Source: Ustilaginoidea virens
Taxonomy: Eukaryota > Ascomycota > Sordariomycetes > Hypocreales > Clavicipitaceae
Assembly: GCF_000687475.1 (NCBI RefSeq)
Contig: NC_057317.1
Coordinates: 6,386,501-6,450,500, forward strand
DNA length: 64,000 nt
Direction of reading: 5' to 3'
Shown here: positions 47,201-61,500 of the stretch, in pieces
How positions within the stretch are numbered: position 1 is the stretch's first letter
Layout: each line of letters opens with the position of its first letter
The notes under the pieces: model-generated
What the model was told of the DNA's origin: nothing
The model's input: only the letters and a program-made list of their open reading frames with translations
The model's database searches: none
Translations under genes and position numbers: made by a program

Positions 47201-50157
47201 ATATCCCCTTAGATTAATAGGTTATTAATATTATTAAGCTTTATACCTATCCGATCTATATCTATAATAGAATAAAGGAAGGGGGTGCCGCTATTAAGGA
47301 CGTGAAAGGGGATATTACTAAATATCGTTAGGACATTTAGTATACCGGAAGATATAGCAGAGCTAGTGCTAAAGTTCACTATATACTTCTTATCAATTGC
47401 CTCGATAGTTAGGGTCTTTATTAATCTCATTAGGGCCTTTACTTGACCTAGGCCTACTGTAAATAAGCCAGAAGCGCTAGTATCCGGTAGGATTCCGCGG
47501 AAGGTATGGTTATTATAGCGTTCTTCTTCTAGAAAGGCAGAATTACAGTCTAGTAAAGGCATTCAGAAGGGGTTAATTTATAGGAAGGTATATCGGTATG
47601 ATTCATCCTATAAGGCTTATAATATCTCGATAGATAAAGAAGGTGGCGATTCTATTTGCATAGGGGCTAAGAAATACTAAGTGGCTATAAATTATAGTGC
47701 GATAGCGTCCTTTGTATCCTAATGTATAACCCCTGCTATTATGACTTTAATATCTTTAATAATATTATTAAAATTGGCATCTTTAAGGGCTTGGTCGGCG
47801 GTCCCTTCGTATTCCTATAGGAAAATGCGGAATTTCTTATTATTAGGAGCGGTCCGGTTGGAGCGGTTCTTTAGCCATTATGCCTTTAATTCTTATTGCT
47901 CTTTATTAGTATGGTTGGATAATTAATATCCTAATTTATTGCAAATAAAGTATCTTCTTTAATAGGGCCTAGCTAGAAAGGCGCGATTCTATTATTGCCG
48001 TTAAGGGGGTCCGTATCATTAGGGGCATTAATACCGATTGTGGGATTAACTATATCTACGATCTGTGAATAACGCTATATTATTATTAATGTTAGCATCT
48101 TTAATATCCTAATATTGCTGAGGCTGCTATTGTTATTAAAGGAATTAATGCTATTAAATTATATAGGTAGTCTCGTAGATAGAAAGGGATCGCTATAGGT
48201 TAGCAGCGAGGCCTTCGAATGTAGAGGTATAACGATATATAGCCTGGCTATATTTAGGGGTATCCCTAATAGCGTTAAGTACTTATCGATAAAGCTCTAT
48301 ATTTACTATAAAGGGGGGAAAAAGACTACGATATAGGCGTTAAAGTTCCTCTAGTAGGATATTAAGGCATTTAAGCTTTAACTTATTAGGATATTTCGCG
48401 ATAGTTAATTAAAGCGTTATTCTATTCTAATAGTGCAAATAGAATTGCTTTATGCTCTCATTCTCGAAATGGCTCTTAACTTTACGCACTATATCGTCGA
48501 AAGTAAGGGTATTATAAATACATTCGATATTATCAAAGTAATATATCTTAGTATCGCCGATTAGCATAATTTAAAAGGCTTTTATAAGTGCATAATCGGG
48601 CAATCCTAAAAGGCGGCACTTACTCTTAAAGGATACTACCTTTAGTATAAAAAAGTCATCTATTTTGCCGCTATATCTATCTTTTATACGATAGCTATAT
48701 AAAAGGTTAAATATCTTCTTCGAAATATCGTTAAACCCGGCCTCTATATAGGCTCTTCGGGTATAATCTTTTTAGTGGTGTTCTAGAGGGTATTCCAGAA
48801 CGGCTTATCGATAGCCTTACGGTAGGCTAGTGGGATCTTTAGCTAGGTTATCCTATAACCCGGGTCGGTTTAGGTTTACCGGTCCTCCCGTTAAGATAGT
48901 CCGTTTATCGGCCTAGGTAGGCCGATAGTGCCGGGAGGGGTCCGGTGCTATGCCTATTTTTGGCATTATTGGGTAAGGCATTAGAGCCGGTAGTTGAGGC
49001 ATCCGGGCCTATAGGTTGTAGCTGCGATACTATGATTCGTAATATCTAGCATTAGGGGCAGCTATTTTATTAATATTAGGGGCTTGCCTAGTGCCGCTGG
49101 TAGCGGTATATCGGGGAATATTGATATTAGTGGCTTAGAGGGTATCGCCAGCAACTTCGAGGGTATTACTATCGGCGCTCTCTATTGATTAAAGCATATT
49201 ATTAGGGCCTATAACCTGACCTCTGGTCCTTATAGGCATACTATAATTCCGAGGGGTATTAGGATAGCCGCTTTGGCTAGCTCGGCTAGGGGTATAACCC
49301 CTAGGATGAAGTATTTGGTCGGTCGGGCTATAGTTATCGTCCGTTAAATATTGCTATTATTGGAAGCTTTTCCCTATCTCAAATAGCGGCCTATAAATAG
49401 ACGCTTTCCCTTTCTATTATAGCGGCCGGCCCCTTTCTTCTTCGGTAGGAATAGGGGCCTTCTTTAATATAGATAGAGGGATAAGGGGTTGTTATACCGT
49501 TAGTGTTGCAAAGTCCCTAGGGGTCGAAAGGGCTTATAAAGGTCTTCGCGAGGGTAATCGTAAGGGTATTCGTAATAGCAATCGCGAGGGTATCTGTAAA
49601 GACATCCGTAAGGGTATCCGTAAGGGTATTCAAATAATTATAATAGGGAGTGAATTCCTCGAGCTTATAATAGAAGGGGCATTCTGGTTCATTTATATCT
49701 CCCGTTCGGTATAAGCAGTAGGGACTGATTATTCCCTATCTGGATTTAACCGGGATATAAAGGTTTTATATATAAATTAGAGATCTATTTCCTCTTAAGG
49801 CTACTTAGGTATATGCTTTTATTAGAGATAGTGGGTAAGGGTCTTAACTACTGACGATCTTGTGCTTCTAATGTATACCCTATATTCCTATAGGGTTATT
49901 TGGAATTCCCGTAGAAGCCGTTTATTGATACAGTTAAATAGCTCCTCGGTCCATTCCTCATAATTATTACGGAATTGTTCCTATAGATCATTATCTATCT
50001 TATCGCCTATTGTATAGTTATTAATGAGGTAGGTAATATAATTGTGTAACTATTCGTCTGTGGCATTAGTAGGGTTAATCTGCCCTTTTGAATTAGCCTA
50101 GTCCTCTGTGATAGTATCGGCGTGAGGCCTAAGCCTTTCGGGTAGTAATCCCTCTAT
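44203..50157 (-). pseudogene. gag-pol of B6, 1,985-codon frame closed by RIP stops
   Basis: The start codon is ATA at 50155-50157 where B1 and B3 have ATG. Gag covers about 47600-50150. The protease reads ILPDTSASG near 47490, with the active-site Gly changed to Ser. Integrase lies at about 46180-47150, with the Ala-rich linker at 45960-46150. RT is at 44700-45950, with the catalytic pair as Asn-Asp near 45165. RNase H with YTDLFSLYKCLIKLGTTKEK is at 44371-44553, before TGA at 44203. It is a dead copy; only point mutations separate it from B1 and B3. Confidence 0.87.
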
Positions 50158-50673
50158 CGTAATATTGATAGGGGTAGGCGTATATATTAGAAGGAAGTAA
50201 TTAATAAAAGAAAGAAGGAAGTAATTAATAAAAAGAAGGAAGGAAGGAAGTAAAAAAGAAGGTCAGGAAGGAAATAAGGAAGAAGGTTAGGAAGGAAATA
50301 AGGAAAGAAGCAATAGTCGGGCAGGATATTATAGGCGTTCCGGTTGCTTATTTAACTATTAAATATAACGGTAAATAGGCTCTTTACCGTAGATATTGTT
50401 GCGGTTTAGGGTCGCTTACGTAAGAACCCGTGTTTTGGCCTGCTAATTATATTCACTGGCTATTATACTATCAGTATGATATTTAGCGATTGTTCCTCGT
50501 GATAGACAAGTAGGGAAGGTTAGATACAATCAGTTTATCCCTTGGTTTGTAATATCTATAGCTGTTCCTCTGAATAGGCTAGATTACGTTCCTTATTAAT
50601 ACGATTTAATCAAACTATCTCTTCTTGCTGGTCCTAGCTAATCTATAAAGTGAACTTCAACTTCACTGATCAG

Positions 50674-51016
50674 TATTGGTGTCACATTAAGGGGTACCCA
50701 GTTGTACGTAGGGTTGCGCGCGTGGTATTAAGTACCGTGAGGTCACCGGTTAAAGGTATGATTATTTCTTTAATTATGATTGACTAACTAAGAGGAAAGA
50801 AAGGAAGTAAAAGAGTAATTATACGATGTGGCCTTTTTGTGCGTGCCGTAGTCACGTGCTTCGGCGCGGTCGGGCCGGACTGCCCGCGTGCCCTACCGGG
50901 CTCAGGGGCATAGGGGCAAAAGTGGCCACATCGTGCGTAACGGGTGTGCGCGGCACATTCGTCGCAATGTGCCCAATTGGTGCCCAATTGGGCACCTTGC
51001 GACAGCGATTCCGACA
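50674..51016 (-). repeat. 5' LTR of B6 (343 bp)
   Basis: It reads TATTGGTGTCACATTAAG...GATTCCGACA on the + strand, and the AATTA duplication follows. Confidence 0.92.
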
Positions 51017-51021
51017 AATTA

Positions 51022-54000
51022 TACCTAAATGCAGTCAGATATTAACTAGCCTCTTTACCCATCCTTCTACACGTATAACAGCCTGATTGCAGTCGACGAA
51101 GGTCTTAAGGGCTTTATTAGGCGTTCCTTTAGTTATTGCATCGGCGAGATTATCATTCCTATTGATCTAACGGATCTTATATATCTCCCGGCGCTCGTAT
51201 GACTATCGCAGGGCTATAATATTAATTATAAGCCTTTTCTCCTTAGTAGTGCCTAGCTTGATAAGGCATTCGTATAACGAAAACGAATCTGTATATACAA
51301 CTATAGGGATCTTCGGCAATCCTAGCCTACTGGTAATCATATTAAGGGTTATACCTATCGCGTATGCGATATCGACCCCTTATATTATACTATATAGCTC
51401 CGAAGCGAGTGCGCTGCGCATTATATGCTTACTCTTTATAGAGCTATAAGTAATGATATTACCGGTCAGTAGGAAGGCGTTATCTGTAAGGTTATCCTCT
51501 TCTTCATTCCCTAGCATAATAACGCATCTAATCTAGGAGCTTAAATCTTTATTATTGGCAAAGGATCCATTAATAAATACAAAGAGTTTGGCTATAGTAA
51601 GTGCTAGATTAATATACCGTAAGCTACGATCCTAGTTATTGCGCTGCCATTGAAGGCGCTTATTCAACCTCGCGATATTGTTAGGGTTAGGCTATTAGTA
51701 TTATACCGCGATAGATAGGTCAAAAGAGGCCTCGGGCTGGCAGACCGTAGCTATATAAGCGCTATAAGCGCGTTGTTCGACATAATTATACTGGGCTATA
51801 GGCGCATTCTTATTGATGGTCGTAATCTTACTTTAACCTTTCTAGCATAAGGTTATACCATCACTATTGGCTATTAATATACATCCGTTGAATATTAGGG
51901 GCACGGTTAGCGATAGCCTCGTCTTAGGCTTGGCGTTAAAGCCTACTTTAGTAAGCTCTAATTCCTCCTGTTGGAAGAAGGCATTATTACTTAGGCCGAG
52001 GGTATCATTAATCTGTATACCTACGATACCGAAGTATACGGTATCGCTAGTATCGCCAGTATGGTTAGGAACGTCAGTATGGTCAGTATCGCCAGTAGAT
52101 ATCAGCAAATAGGGGTTATATATTAATATGGTTATGCCTAACTTCTCGCGATGGTGCTAGAAATATATCGCCTACCAGTGGGTGCCTGCCTCAGCTATTC
52201 CATATAGCGGCTTAACCACTTTTATAATGGTATTATCGGGGTATTAATACGCTATTTGCTTAGGTAGCTTGGCGATAATTGAACGATTGAGGGTTATAGA
52301 AGATTATATATAAGCCTGCGTGATGTTATATATCTAAAGGAATAGGCCGTGAGAACGTTATAGTAATGGAGCTATTGATATTAATAGCCTTTGACTCGCC
52401 TATTAAATTGTAGGGGATTAAGTTAATATCAATCGCTTCTCGTTATTACTATAACCTTATATCATAAGCCTAGACTTCTTATATGGGGTATCTATGCCCT
52501 TGCCTTTAATTTCTCGTACTATACGTGAGTTGAATAGATGCTAGGCTTTATATTAACTAATATTAAAGGTAATAAATCGGAATACCTCGCGGGCCTGTAA
52601 CGCTTTTATCTCTATACGGTTAGACTATTCAAAAGGGGCTCTAGGGGTTATAATCTTTCCTTCCCGGCATAATTAGCTAGTAAGCTATAAGTTGGCTTGC
52701 TCTTTCGCGGTAAGGAAAAAGATATCAATAATGGTATTAGAAGCTATAGCGTTAACGAGAGCTTCTTCTTAGTCCTTATTAATTATAATATCGGATACCA
52801 CCCTTATTAGTGATAGTGATAGTAATACTAGCCGTAATGCCGGTATCCTAGCTGGGTTAGGGTCAGGGGTTGGCGATAATAACGTTGCGGCTATAGGTAT
52901 CGTCGATGATATCTCGGCTATAGGTATTATTGCGGCTAAAGGTGCGGCTATAGCCGGTATCCTGACTTCTAGCCTGCCGGGGCAGGCCGGGCCTTCGGTA
53001 TAAACGATATCTTCGGTATCGTCGGCATTAAGGTTAGGGTTATAATTATATGGCTTGACGACTGTTGATCGGAACTTAACTGGGCTATATAGCATTTATA
53101 TAATATAGGTCTTACTATCGAGGCTGATTAGCCGGTACGGCCTGTGCTATCTACCCTTTTCTCTTTATACCTATATATTTAACTATAGGGGTAATCAGTG
53201 GATAGGCCGTATATTTAGGCCGTTCCGTTAGGCGAGGGTATTATGGATTTAGCGCTTAGCAAGGTATTTCCTAGCTTCATTAGTGGCCTTTCATAATATT
53301 AAGGCGCATTATAATACTAATAAGCTCGGGGGTGAATCATCTATGAGTTAAGGATATGCCCTAAAGACTAATAACATAAGTACTAGACTATTAGGTCTAG
53401 TAGAATCGTTAATAGCCTTTATAGCGAGCTGTAATTTCTATTCCTTTATTATTAGGTCGCCTACTTTGTTATTAACGATAGTATAGGCTCGGCATAAGGG
53501 GGCGTAATATCTCTCGACTTTACTAATACTGTTATGGGCTTCTACGGGAATTTTATCTATATTAATAGATAAAAGCCGGGTATTATAATGGAATTTGGTA
53601 GAGGCAAAGTTTAGACCGGTATCGTGGATTATCTAATCTAGCGGGCCGAGGTATATATCGATCTAGTATTTCTTAAGGGCATTCTAAATATTATAGGCCT
53701 TCTGCTTTTATAGATTAAGGAATCTAGCTGCCTAAAAGCTTATCGCGGCATCTATAATATGTAATACCGGCCGATTGTTAATATAAAGGATATCTACGAT
53801 TATCTTATAGTTAAATTAGCGGTTATCCTTTAGTGTGAATTTAAATCGGCTAGGTGCCTTTGCATTCATTTAGCATTAATGGTATATATAGGTGATGCTT
53901 TCGATAATATTGCAATTAATATTATTATAACTAGCCTGCTGAAGCAATTTGGTAAGCCTATTGATAGAGGGGTGCCCGAATCGATAATATAGCTAATAGA

Positions 54001-56890
54001 TTTCCTATAACGATAGATAGAAGGCTATAGTATCTATGGCATTAAGAGTCTACTATAGATATCCCTATTTCCTAATATTCGGGACCTTAGTATCCCTTTA
54101 GATTAATAGGTTATCAATATTATTAAGCTTTACGCCTATCCTATCTATATCCGTAATAGAATAAAGGAAGGGGGTGCTACTATTAAGGACGTAGAAGGGG
54201 ATATTGCTAAATATCATTAGAATATTCAATATACCGGAAGATATAGTAGAGCTAGCGCCGAAGTTTACTATATACTTCTTATCGATCGCTTCGATAGTTA
54301 GGGTCTTTATTAATCTTATTAGGGCCTTTGCTTGACCTAGGCCTACTATTTATAGGCCGGAGGCGCCGGTATCCAATAGGATTCCGCGGAAGGTATAGTT
54401 ACCGTACTATTCTTTTTCTAGAAAGGCAGAATTACGGTCCGGTGGTTATAAGGGTATTCAAAAAGGGTCAATCTATAAGAAGGCATATCGGCATAATTCA
54501 TCTTATAGGGCTTATAATATCTCGATAGATAATAATAGTTCGGCTTATATAGGGGCTTGGAAATACTAAATGGCTGTAATTTACAGTATGGTAGTATTTT
54601 CTGCATCCTATTATACATCCCCTACTATTATTACCTCGATATTACCGATAATATCGTTAAGGTCAGCCTCTTCTTCTTCTTTAAGGCCTTAGGGGCTAGG
54701 CTCTTTATATTCTTATAAGAAAATATAGAATTTCTTATTATTAGGGGCAATATAGTGGGATCGGTTCTTTATCTATTACTCTTTTAATTCTTATTGCTCT
54801 TTAGTAGAGTGGTTAGATAATTAATACCCTATTTTATTATAAACAAAGTATCTTCTTTGATGGGGCCTGGATAGAAAGGCGCGATTCTATTATTGCTATT
54901 AATACTGCTGCTATAGGCCGAATCGGCGTTAGGGGCGGGATTGACTATATCTACAGTCTGTAAATAGCGCTATATTGTCATTAATATCGTTAGTATTGTA
55001 ATGTTGTTATTATTGAAGGAAATAATGCTATTAGTTTATATAGATCGACTCGTAGATGGAAAGTAATCGCTATAGGTTAGCGGCGAGACCTTCGAATGTA
55101 AAAGCATAACGATATATGGCTTGGCTATACTTAGGGGTATCCCTTATAGCGTTAAAGATTTATCGGTAAAGCTTTATATCAGCTGTAAAGGGGGGGAAAA
55201 GACTATAATGTAGGCGTTAAAGTTCTTCTAATAGGATATTAAGATATTCTAACTTTAATTTATCGGGATATTTCGCGATAGTTAATTAGAGCGTTATTCT
55301 GTTCTAATAGTACAAATAGAATTACTCTATGCTCTCATTTTCGAAATAGCTCTTGACTTTGCAGACTATATCGTTAAAAGTGAGGGTATTACGAATGCGT
55401 TTAATATTATTAAAGTAATAGGTCTTAGTATCGCTAATGAGTATAATTTAGAAGGCTCTGGCGAATGTATTGTTGGGTAATCCTAGTAGGCGGCACTTGC
55501 TTTTAAAGGATATAACCTTTAGTATAAGGAAATCATCCATTTTGCCGCTATATCTATCCTCTGTACGATAGCTGCGTAAGAGGTTAAATATCTTTTTCGA
55601 TATATCATTAAACCCGGTTTAGGAATAATCTTTTTGGCTAAACTTTTATTGGGTATAATCTTCTTAGGGGTATTCCGGAGGGTATTCCGGAATAGCTTAT
55701 CGGTAGCCTTACGGTAGGCTGGCGGGAGCTCTAGCTGGGTTATCTTATAACCCAGGTCGGTCTAGGTTTACCGGTCCTCCCGTTAAAATGGTCTATTTAT
55801 CGGCCTAGGTAGGCCGATATTAGCGGGAAGGGCCAGGTGCCGTGCCTATTTTTAGTATTATCGGATGAGGCGTTTGGGCCTAATATCTGGTATTATAGGC
55901 GGTATTAGCGGCGTTAGCTTAGAGGGTATTATTATCGTTAGGGCTTTCTATTAAAGGAAGTATATTATCGGGGCCTATGACTCGACCTCTATTAGGTATG
56001 CTATAACTTCGAGGGGTATTAAGATAGCCGCCTTAGCTAGCCCGGCTAGGGGTATAATCCCTAGAGCGATATATTTGATCGGGTCGGTCTTATAGGCTAT
56101 AATTATCAGCCGTTATATATTATTATTGATAATGGGAGCTTTCTCCTGTTTCGAATAGCGGCTTATTGTAAATAGGCGTCTTCCCTTTAGGTTATTAGGA
56201 CCGGCCCCTATCTTCTTCTTCTTCTTTAATAGGGGCAGAGGTATAAGGCTTCTTCGATGTAGAGGGGGGGATAATTAGTTATTACGATTATAATCGTACT
56301 ATTAGTGTTGCGAAGTCCCTTAGCGTTAATAGGGCTTATAAGTACTATAGCGAGAGCCTTAGTGAGGGTATTCGCATAACTATTATAGGGGCTTATAATG
56401 ATGATGATGAGGGCTTTATGTGTGTATATAAGGGCGTATTTTGAAGCCTTTGTATCTTTTGCTTGGTATTACCGATAGGTAGTGAGGCTTCCCTAGTAGG
56501 GTTGAGCCGGGATAGGAATACCTTGCGAGCAAACTGCCGGGTTATTTCATCTTGAGGCTATTGTAGGTTTTGTTGCTATTGAAGGCACTTAAGCAGGGTT
56601 GGTGTTATTAGTAAACCCGATGCTCTAATATATACGCCGCGTTCCCGTAATGTTGAACGGAACTACTGTAGAACCTGAACGTTAATACGGCTGAATAGGG
56701 CTTTATTCTACTCGCTATAATCCTCATAGAATTATTCCTAAAGGTTATTATCTAGGTGAGTATTTTCCTTATAGGTATCTATAAGGAACGCGATACGATT
56801 GTATAGCTATACGTTTGTGGCATTATCGGGGTCGATAGGCTCTATTGCGTTAGGCCAATTATCGTCAAAAAGTAAGGCAAATCGTTATAT
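51022..56890 (-). pseudogene. gag-pol of B5, RIP-degraded
   Basis: On the minus strand Gag begins around 56880 with LLFDDNWPNAIEPIDPDNAT; the start codon is lost. The protease lies near 54380. Integrase is at about 53080-54150. The linker (52800-53030) precedes an integrase end KFRSTVVKPYNYN at 53040-53080. RT near 51842-52108 shows FGIVGIQINDTLGLSNNAFF, where one catalytic Asp is Asn, then LIFNGCIL. RNase H follows (51249-51450), with the pol end near 51038. It is less damaged than B6 in RT but still full of stops. Confidence 0.83.
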
Positions 56891-57119
56891 CCTCTTATGT
56901 AGCTCTTGTGGTTATTATAATGATATTAATGATGAGGCTATAGTGTTGAGAAGAGGGTTTAAAGAGGGGGGGGGGGGATATATTGCAAAGAGTGCAAGAT
57001 TCCCTCTTATAAGGAGTGTAAGATTTAAAAGGGCTTTTACCCATAATAGTAGGGTAAAAGAAAGAAAGGGGTAGAATAGGAAGAGGTTATAAATCGTTCT
57101 TCCTAGATGCTAAGGGTAT
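56891..57119 (-). other. B5 leader, part next to gag
   Basis: Purine-rich leader with a run of 12 or so G (56971-56982). Word GAGGTTATAAATCGTTCT occurs here (57084-57101) and again across D at 62550-62567, so the leader itself holds a short direct repeat. D is inserted at 57119. Confidence 0.6.
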
Positions 57120-57840
57120 TGTTAAAATCCTATAGTAGCCTACTAGGCTGCTGGCCTAATGCCCTACTGGCCTACTAACCTTCTGACCATTATACCGCCT
57201 CTTGGACTTACGGTAGTCTTACCAACCTTAGGCCTTTGCCTTTTACCTTAGGATTTTCAGTGGATTATTTACTGTATATCAAGTAAGGTAGGCCTTATTA
57301 AAAAAGGTGTGGCATTGCTAAATTAGCGTGGTGGGCCTACTAGTGTGGTGGCTAGTCCACTAGTGTGGTGGGTAGTCACTAGCGTGGTGGTTAGTCACTA
57401 GCGTGGTGGCTAATTACTAGTGCGGTGGTTAGGGTGGTTGGAAAGGCTGGATATAGTGGGGCTGCTGACGTATTATATATGTGGCATAGCAAGCATTATG
57501 GGGAGCTTTCTTACTGGCTACCTTGGATGCCTGGGCCCACCCCTCCTTCGTGTATATATAGGATAGCTTTTCCCCTTCTTTCTAGATAGTAGAAGGGCAG
57601 CACAATCGAGTCTGTTAATGCACTATATGCCTCTTAACTTCTTACCTTCCCTGCGTTTTCTGGTTATCTTATATTTGCCTTGCCTTTACACTTGCTCTGC
57701 TTTATAGCACTTGTATAGTCTTAGGACTTGGTGAAAAATCTAGTATTATACTAAGATTAGTTCACAGGTCACAGACAGTCTCGTGCTATCTAGCTAGCTA
57801 GTAAGGCTCTGCTTTTATAGTGACCTTGAGAATTGCAATA
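57120..57840 (+). repeat. 5' LTR of D (721 bp)
   Basis: TGTTAAAATCC to TTGCAATA. It contains a cluster of TAGTGTGGTGG-type direct repeats (about 57325-57435) and a TATATATAGG word at 57550-57559 that could be the TATA box of the element promoter. Confidence 0.95.
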
Positions 57841-57855
57841 GGTTATGAGCCCGGG
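57841..57855 (+). other. Primer-binding site of D, initiator tRNA-Met half
   Basis: GGTTATGAGCCCGGG directly follows the LTR and complements the anticodon arm of initiator tRNA-Met. Confidence 0.88.
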
Positions 57856-57989
57856 TTTTTACTTCTTTGTTTTTACCCTATCTCTTTTGTGTTCACCCCT
57901 TGGTCTCTCTTGCTTATTAGTACTACTAATATAGCTATCCTTTGGTATCCTTGGCTTACCCTTATCACCTTTGGCTTACCCTTTGTTAC

Positions 57990-58330
57990 CTACGGCATTA
58001 CCCTGCGGCAATCAACGGCGTACCCCTACGGCAACTTACGGCGTAACCTTACGGCACTTTTAGCGTAACCTTACGTTATTTTCGGAGTAACCTACGGCAC
58101 CTACGGATTTTATAGTGTGATATCTACCACACTATACCACTGTATAACACCTTTGCACCTAGTGCACGACACCTACTGCACTATACGGCACCTGTTATAC
58201 TCTTCCACTTATAGCACGTTTGGTACGGCACTTACGGCACCTTTTATATTACGGCACCTATAGCACCTACGGCACCTACGGCACCTACGGCACCTACGGC
58301 ACTTACGGCATCTTTATATTACGGCACCAC
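57990..58330 (+). repeat. 9-bp tandem repeats in the leader of D
   Basis: Units of CACCTACGG and variants fill the leader; 58251-58310 holds the cleanest run. It lies about 240-580 bp before the ORF. One frame reads YGTYGTYGT, but no start context supports translation. Confidence 0.85.
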
Positions 58331-58565
58331 ATAAGCACCTTAAATACTAACGCTATATTCTGGACTTGCACAACGCCTACGGCATCTGTGCTTTTATACT
58401 GAGACCTACCGCTATATTCTGCGGTTACCTTTTATAGTAGGCTACTAGCCACTATATTTACTAGCTGTCCAGCTAGTTACTCGACTATTTTGCCAGCTAT
58501 TTAGCTGGTTATTCATCTGTTCCTACAGCTATTGGCACCATTTTTAACGACTTTTAACCACTATA

Positions 58566-61500
58566 ATGGCACAGTCTAGGCCTTCCACTTATAATGCCAC
58601 TTTGGATTCCAACTCTAAAGCTAATCTTACTATACAACTACAGCTAGATATGGACTATATAAAGTCCCAGATGAATACCCTAACTACCCTTATACAAGGC
58701 TTAGTTAGTAGGCAAAATAGTAACGTTCCTACTATTACAATTAGCAAGGAACTAGTAGAGGCTACTAGCCCTACTATCTCCGGTCCTACTAATATGAACA
58801 GTAAAGACCCTGTAGAGGCTATTAGCCCTACTATCCAACCTTCTGCTATTACGACTAGCAAGGACCCTGTAGAGGCTACTAGCCCTACTATCCAACCTTC
58901 TGCTATTACGACTAGCAAGGACCCTGTAGAGGCTACTAGCCCTACTACTATTAATGCCGCTTCTACTAATAATAGCAAGAATAATTCTACTAATAATAGG
59001 AAAAAGAAGCAGCAAAAGAAGAAGGAACAGGACTATAATAATAGCAGCAAACAGCAAAATATTGAGTCCTTTATTATAGGCAATTATAATACCCAGGATA
59101 CTAATATATCCTATTCCTCTTCTTCTACCACTATATCCACTGATATAAGCTATAGTGCTAAATCAGGCGGTAGGACCCCTAAGGATGCCCTCCTTTACGA
59201 TATAGGCTCTACTTATCATATTGTAAATGATAAGAAGTATTTCACCACTTTTCACTATTTTGAGAAGGATGATAAGCCGGTAATTACTACTGGTGGTGGC
59301 CCTATTTCCCCTACTGGTTGGGGCATAGCACGATTTACTGTGCTACAGGGCGTTAATCCCACCAAATGGGGTATTATAGAGCTCAAGAATGCACTATATA
59401 TTCCTACCTTGGATATTAACATTATTAGCGGTGTAAAGCACTATGCCGCTAAAGGGGTACTAATTAGAAATCAGCTTTGGTCAGCAAGCCGTAAATGCAT
59501 CGGCATTTTTAAATTTGAAAAATACGGCTTTTTCCTTCTACAGAAAGGAATAGACACATCACTACTGCATCAACCTTGCAGCCATTATACTATTACTAAT
59601 AGTATATCAGTAGAGGTCCCTAGCCCTACTAACCCTGCTGATTATAGTAATCCTGAGGATACTACTATTACCCCCGTTCCTACTACTGCGACTAGTAAGG
59701 AACCTGTAGAGGCTACTAGCCCTACTACTAACCAGCCCGCTACCACAACTAGCGAAGACCCTGTAGAGGCTACCAGCCCTACTACTAACTCTCCCGCTAT
59801 TACGACTAGCGAAAATCCCGCTATTACGACTAGCGAAAATCCCGCTATTACGACTAGCGAAAATCCTGTAGTGGCTACTAGCCCTACTCCTGCCCTTATA
59901 GCTGCTGATACAGAATATCAGAAGCTATTACAATTAGCCGGCATTTGGCATGTACGGCTAGGGCATATAGGTATTCAGCTACTTAAAAAGACCTATGCTA
60001 ATACCTACCTTGTCTACCTTCTAAAGAAGAAGGTTGTTACTAAAACAACCTTTATTACCTTTATCCATCAAAATGAAGGTATAGGCCCTATTTCTAGTGG
60101 CCTAGAAGGAGACTTTCACAAAGGGCAAAATACAGGTTCAGAGGGGGTATTTAGCAGTAAAGAACCTGCTATTTTACTGGATGACCTAGAAAGCATTCCT
60201 GACCCTACTAACTCTGCTAACCTTACTAGCATTACTAGCACTAATGCTATACCGGATGACCTAGAAAGCATGCCGGACCCTACTAATTTTACTAGCATTA
60301 CTAATGCTACCCCGGATGATATTACTAATACTAATGCCACCGTGGATTACCTTCCTAAGTCAGAAGACTTTATAGGCGCCTTTCTAAATAGCGAACTTTC
60401 TGAGACTATTTATATGGATATTCCTGATGGATTCCTTGAATTTACGGAAAGTTTACTAACTGATAACAAGCTTTGGTCTAATATACAGCGCCAACGGCTA
60501 CTAACTTTGCTTAAAGAAGCTGGATTTAACCCTTCTATTAAGCAAGCTATCTTGCTAAAGAAGGCCCTATACGGGCTAAAACAAGCACCCCGCAAATGGC
60601 AACACCGGCTAAAAGACCTGATTTCTAGTGAAGGTTTTTTACCTTTAGCTTCTGATGCTGCCGTCTTTTATAATAAGCAAACCAGCACTTTTATCGTCAC
60701 CTATATTGACGATTGCCTATTAGTTGGTCCAAATATAACTTATATTAACCAGCTAAAAAGGAAATTCCATAAGGTCTATGCTATAGAAGACCGCGGTCCG
60801 GCTTCCTTCTTCCTAAGCGTACAGATTATACGAAATAGGAAGGAAGGTCTATTATGGCTACACCAAGCCCAATTTATAGCAGAGGTCCTAGCTAAATTCG
60901 GTCTACAGGATACTAAACCTCAGCTAATTCCACTTCAACTAGGGATTCTAAATGAATCTAGTGGAAAAGACCTTAGCCCTACTGATCAGAGCCTTTATCA
61001 GAGCCTTACTGGCACTATAATGTGGCTTATGATGATGACTAGGCCCGACCTAGCATTTCCTACCCAATACCTTTCTCGGTTTATGTCTAAGGCAACTAAT
61101 GTGCATTTAAATGCTGCGAAAGGCAGCTTTAGCTACCTTAAAGGCACTGAGAACCTAGCTATTTGCTTTACTAAAAGCAATCAACAGCCTATTATAACCG
61201 CTTATTCTGATAGCGATTTTGCTGGCTATAAAGAAACCTCTAAATCTACTGGAGGCTTCTTAACTACTATTAATAGTGGTCCTATTAGCTGGCGTTCCAA
61301 GCGAGCCTCTTTAGTAGTATTATCTACTTTAGAAGCTGAATCTGATGCATTACTTGAGACTATCCGTGAGGTACAGTGGCTTTCTAACCTTTGTAAGGAG
61401 CTGGAAATCGATATTTTACGCCCTATACCGTTATACTGCGATAATCAGGGCTCTATTTCGAATTCTAATGACCCTAACCAGCATGCTCGCACTAAGCATA

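Larger units (their letters stand above)
43567..51016 (-). mobile_element. Cop-B retrotransposon B6, complete and uninterrupted (7,450 bp)
   Basis: LTRs of 343 bp (43567-43909 and 50674-51016) are flanked by AATTA at 43562-43566 and 51017-51021, in the 3' region of B5. It is the only Cop-B copy here with no inner insertion, so it is the best reference for the family. The gag-pol frame is 5,955 nt, a multiple of 3. Confidence 0.95.

Noticed and set aside
57820..58402. Small open frames in the leader of D
   Set aside because: They cover the primer site and 9-bp repeats; low-complexity YGT repeats are not a protein signal.
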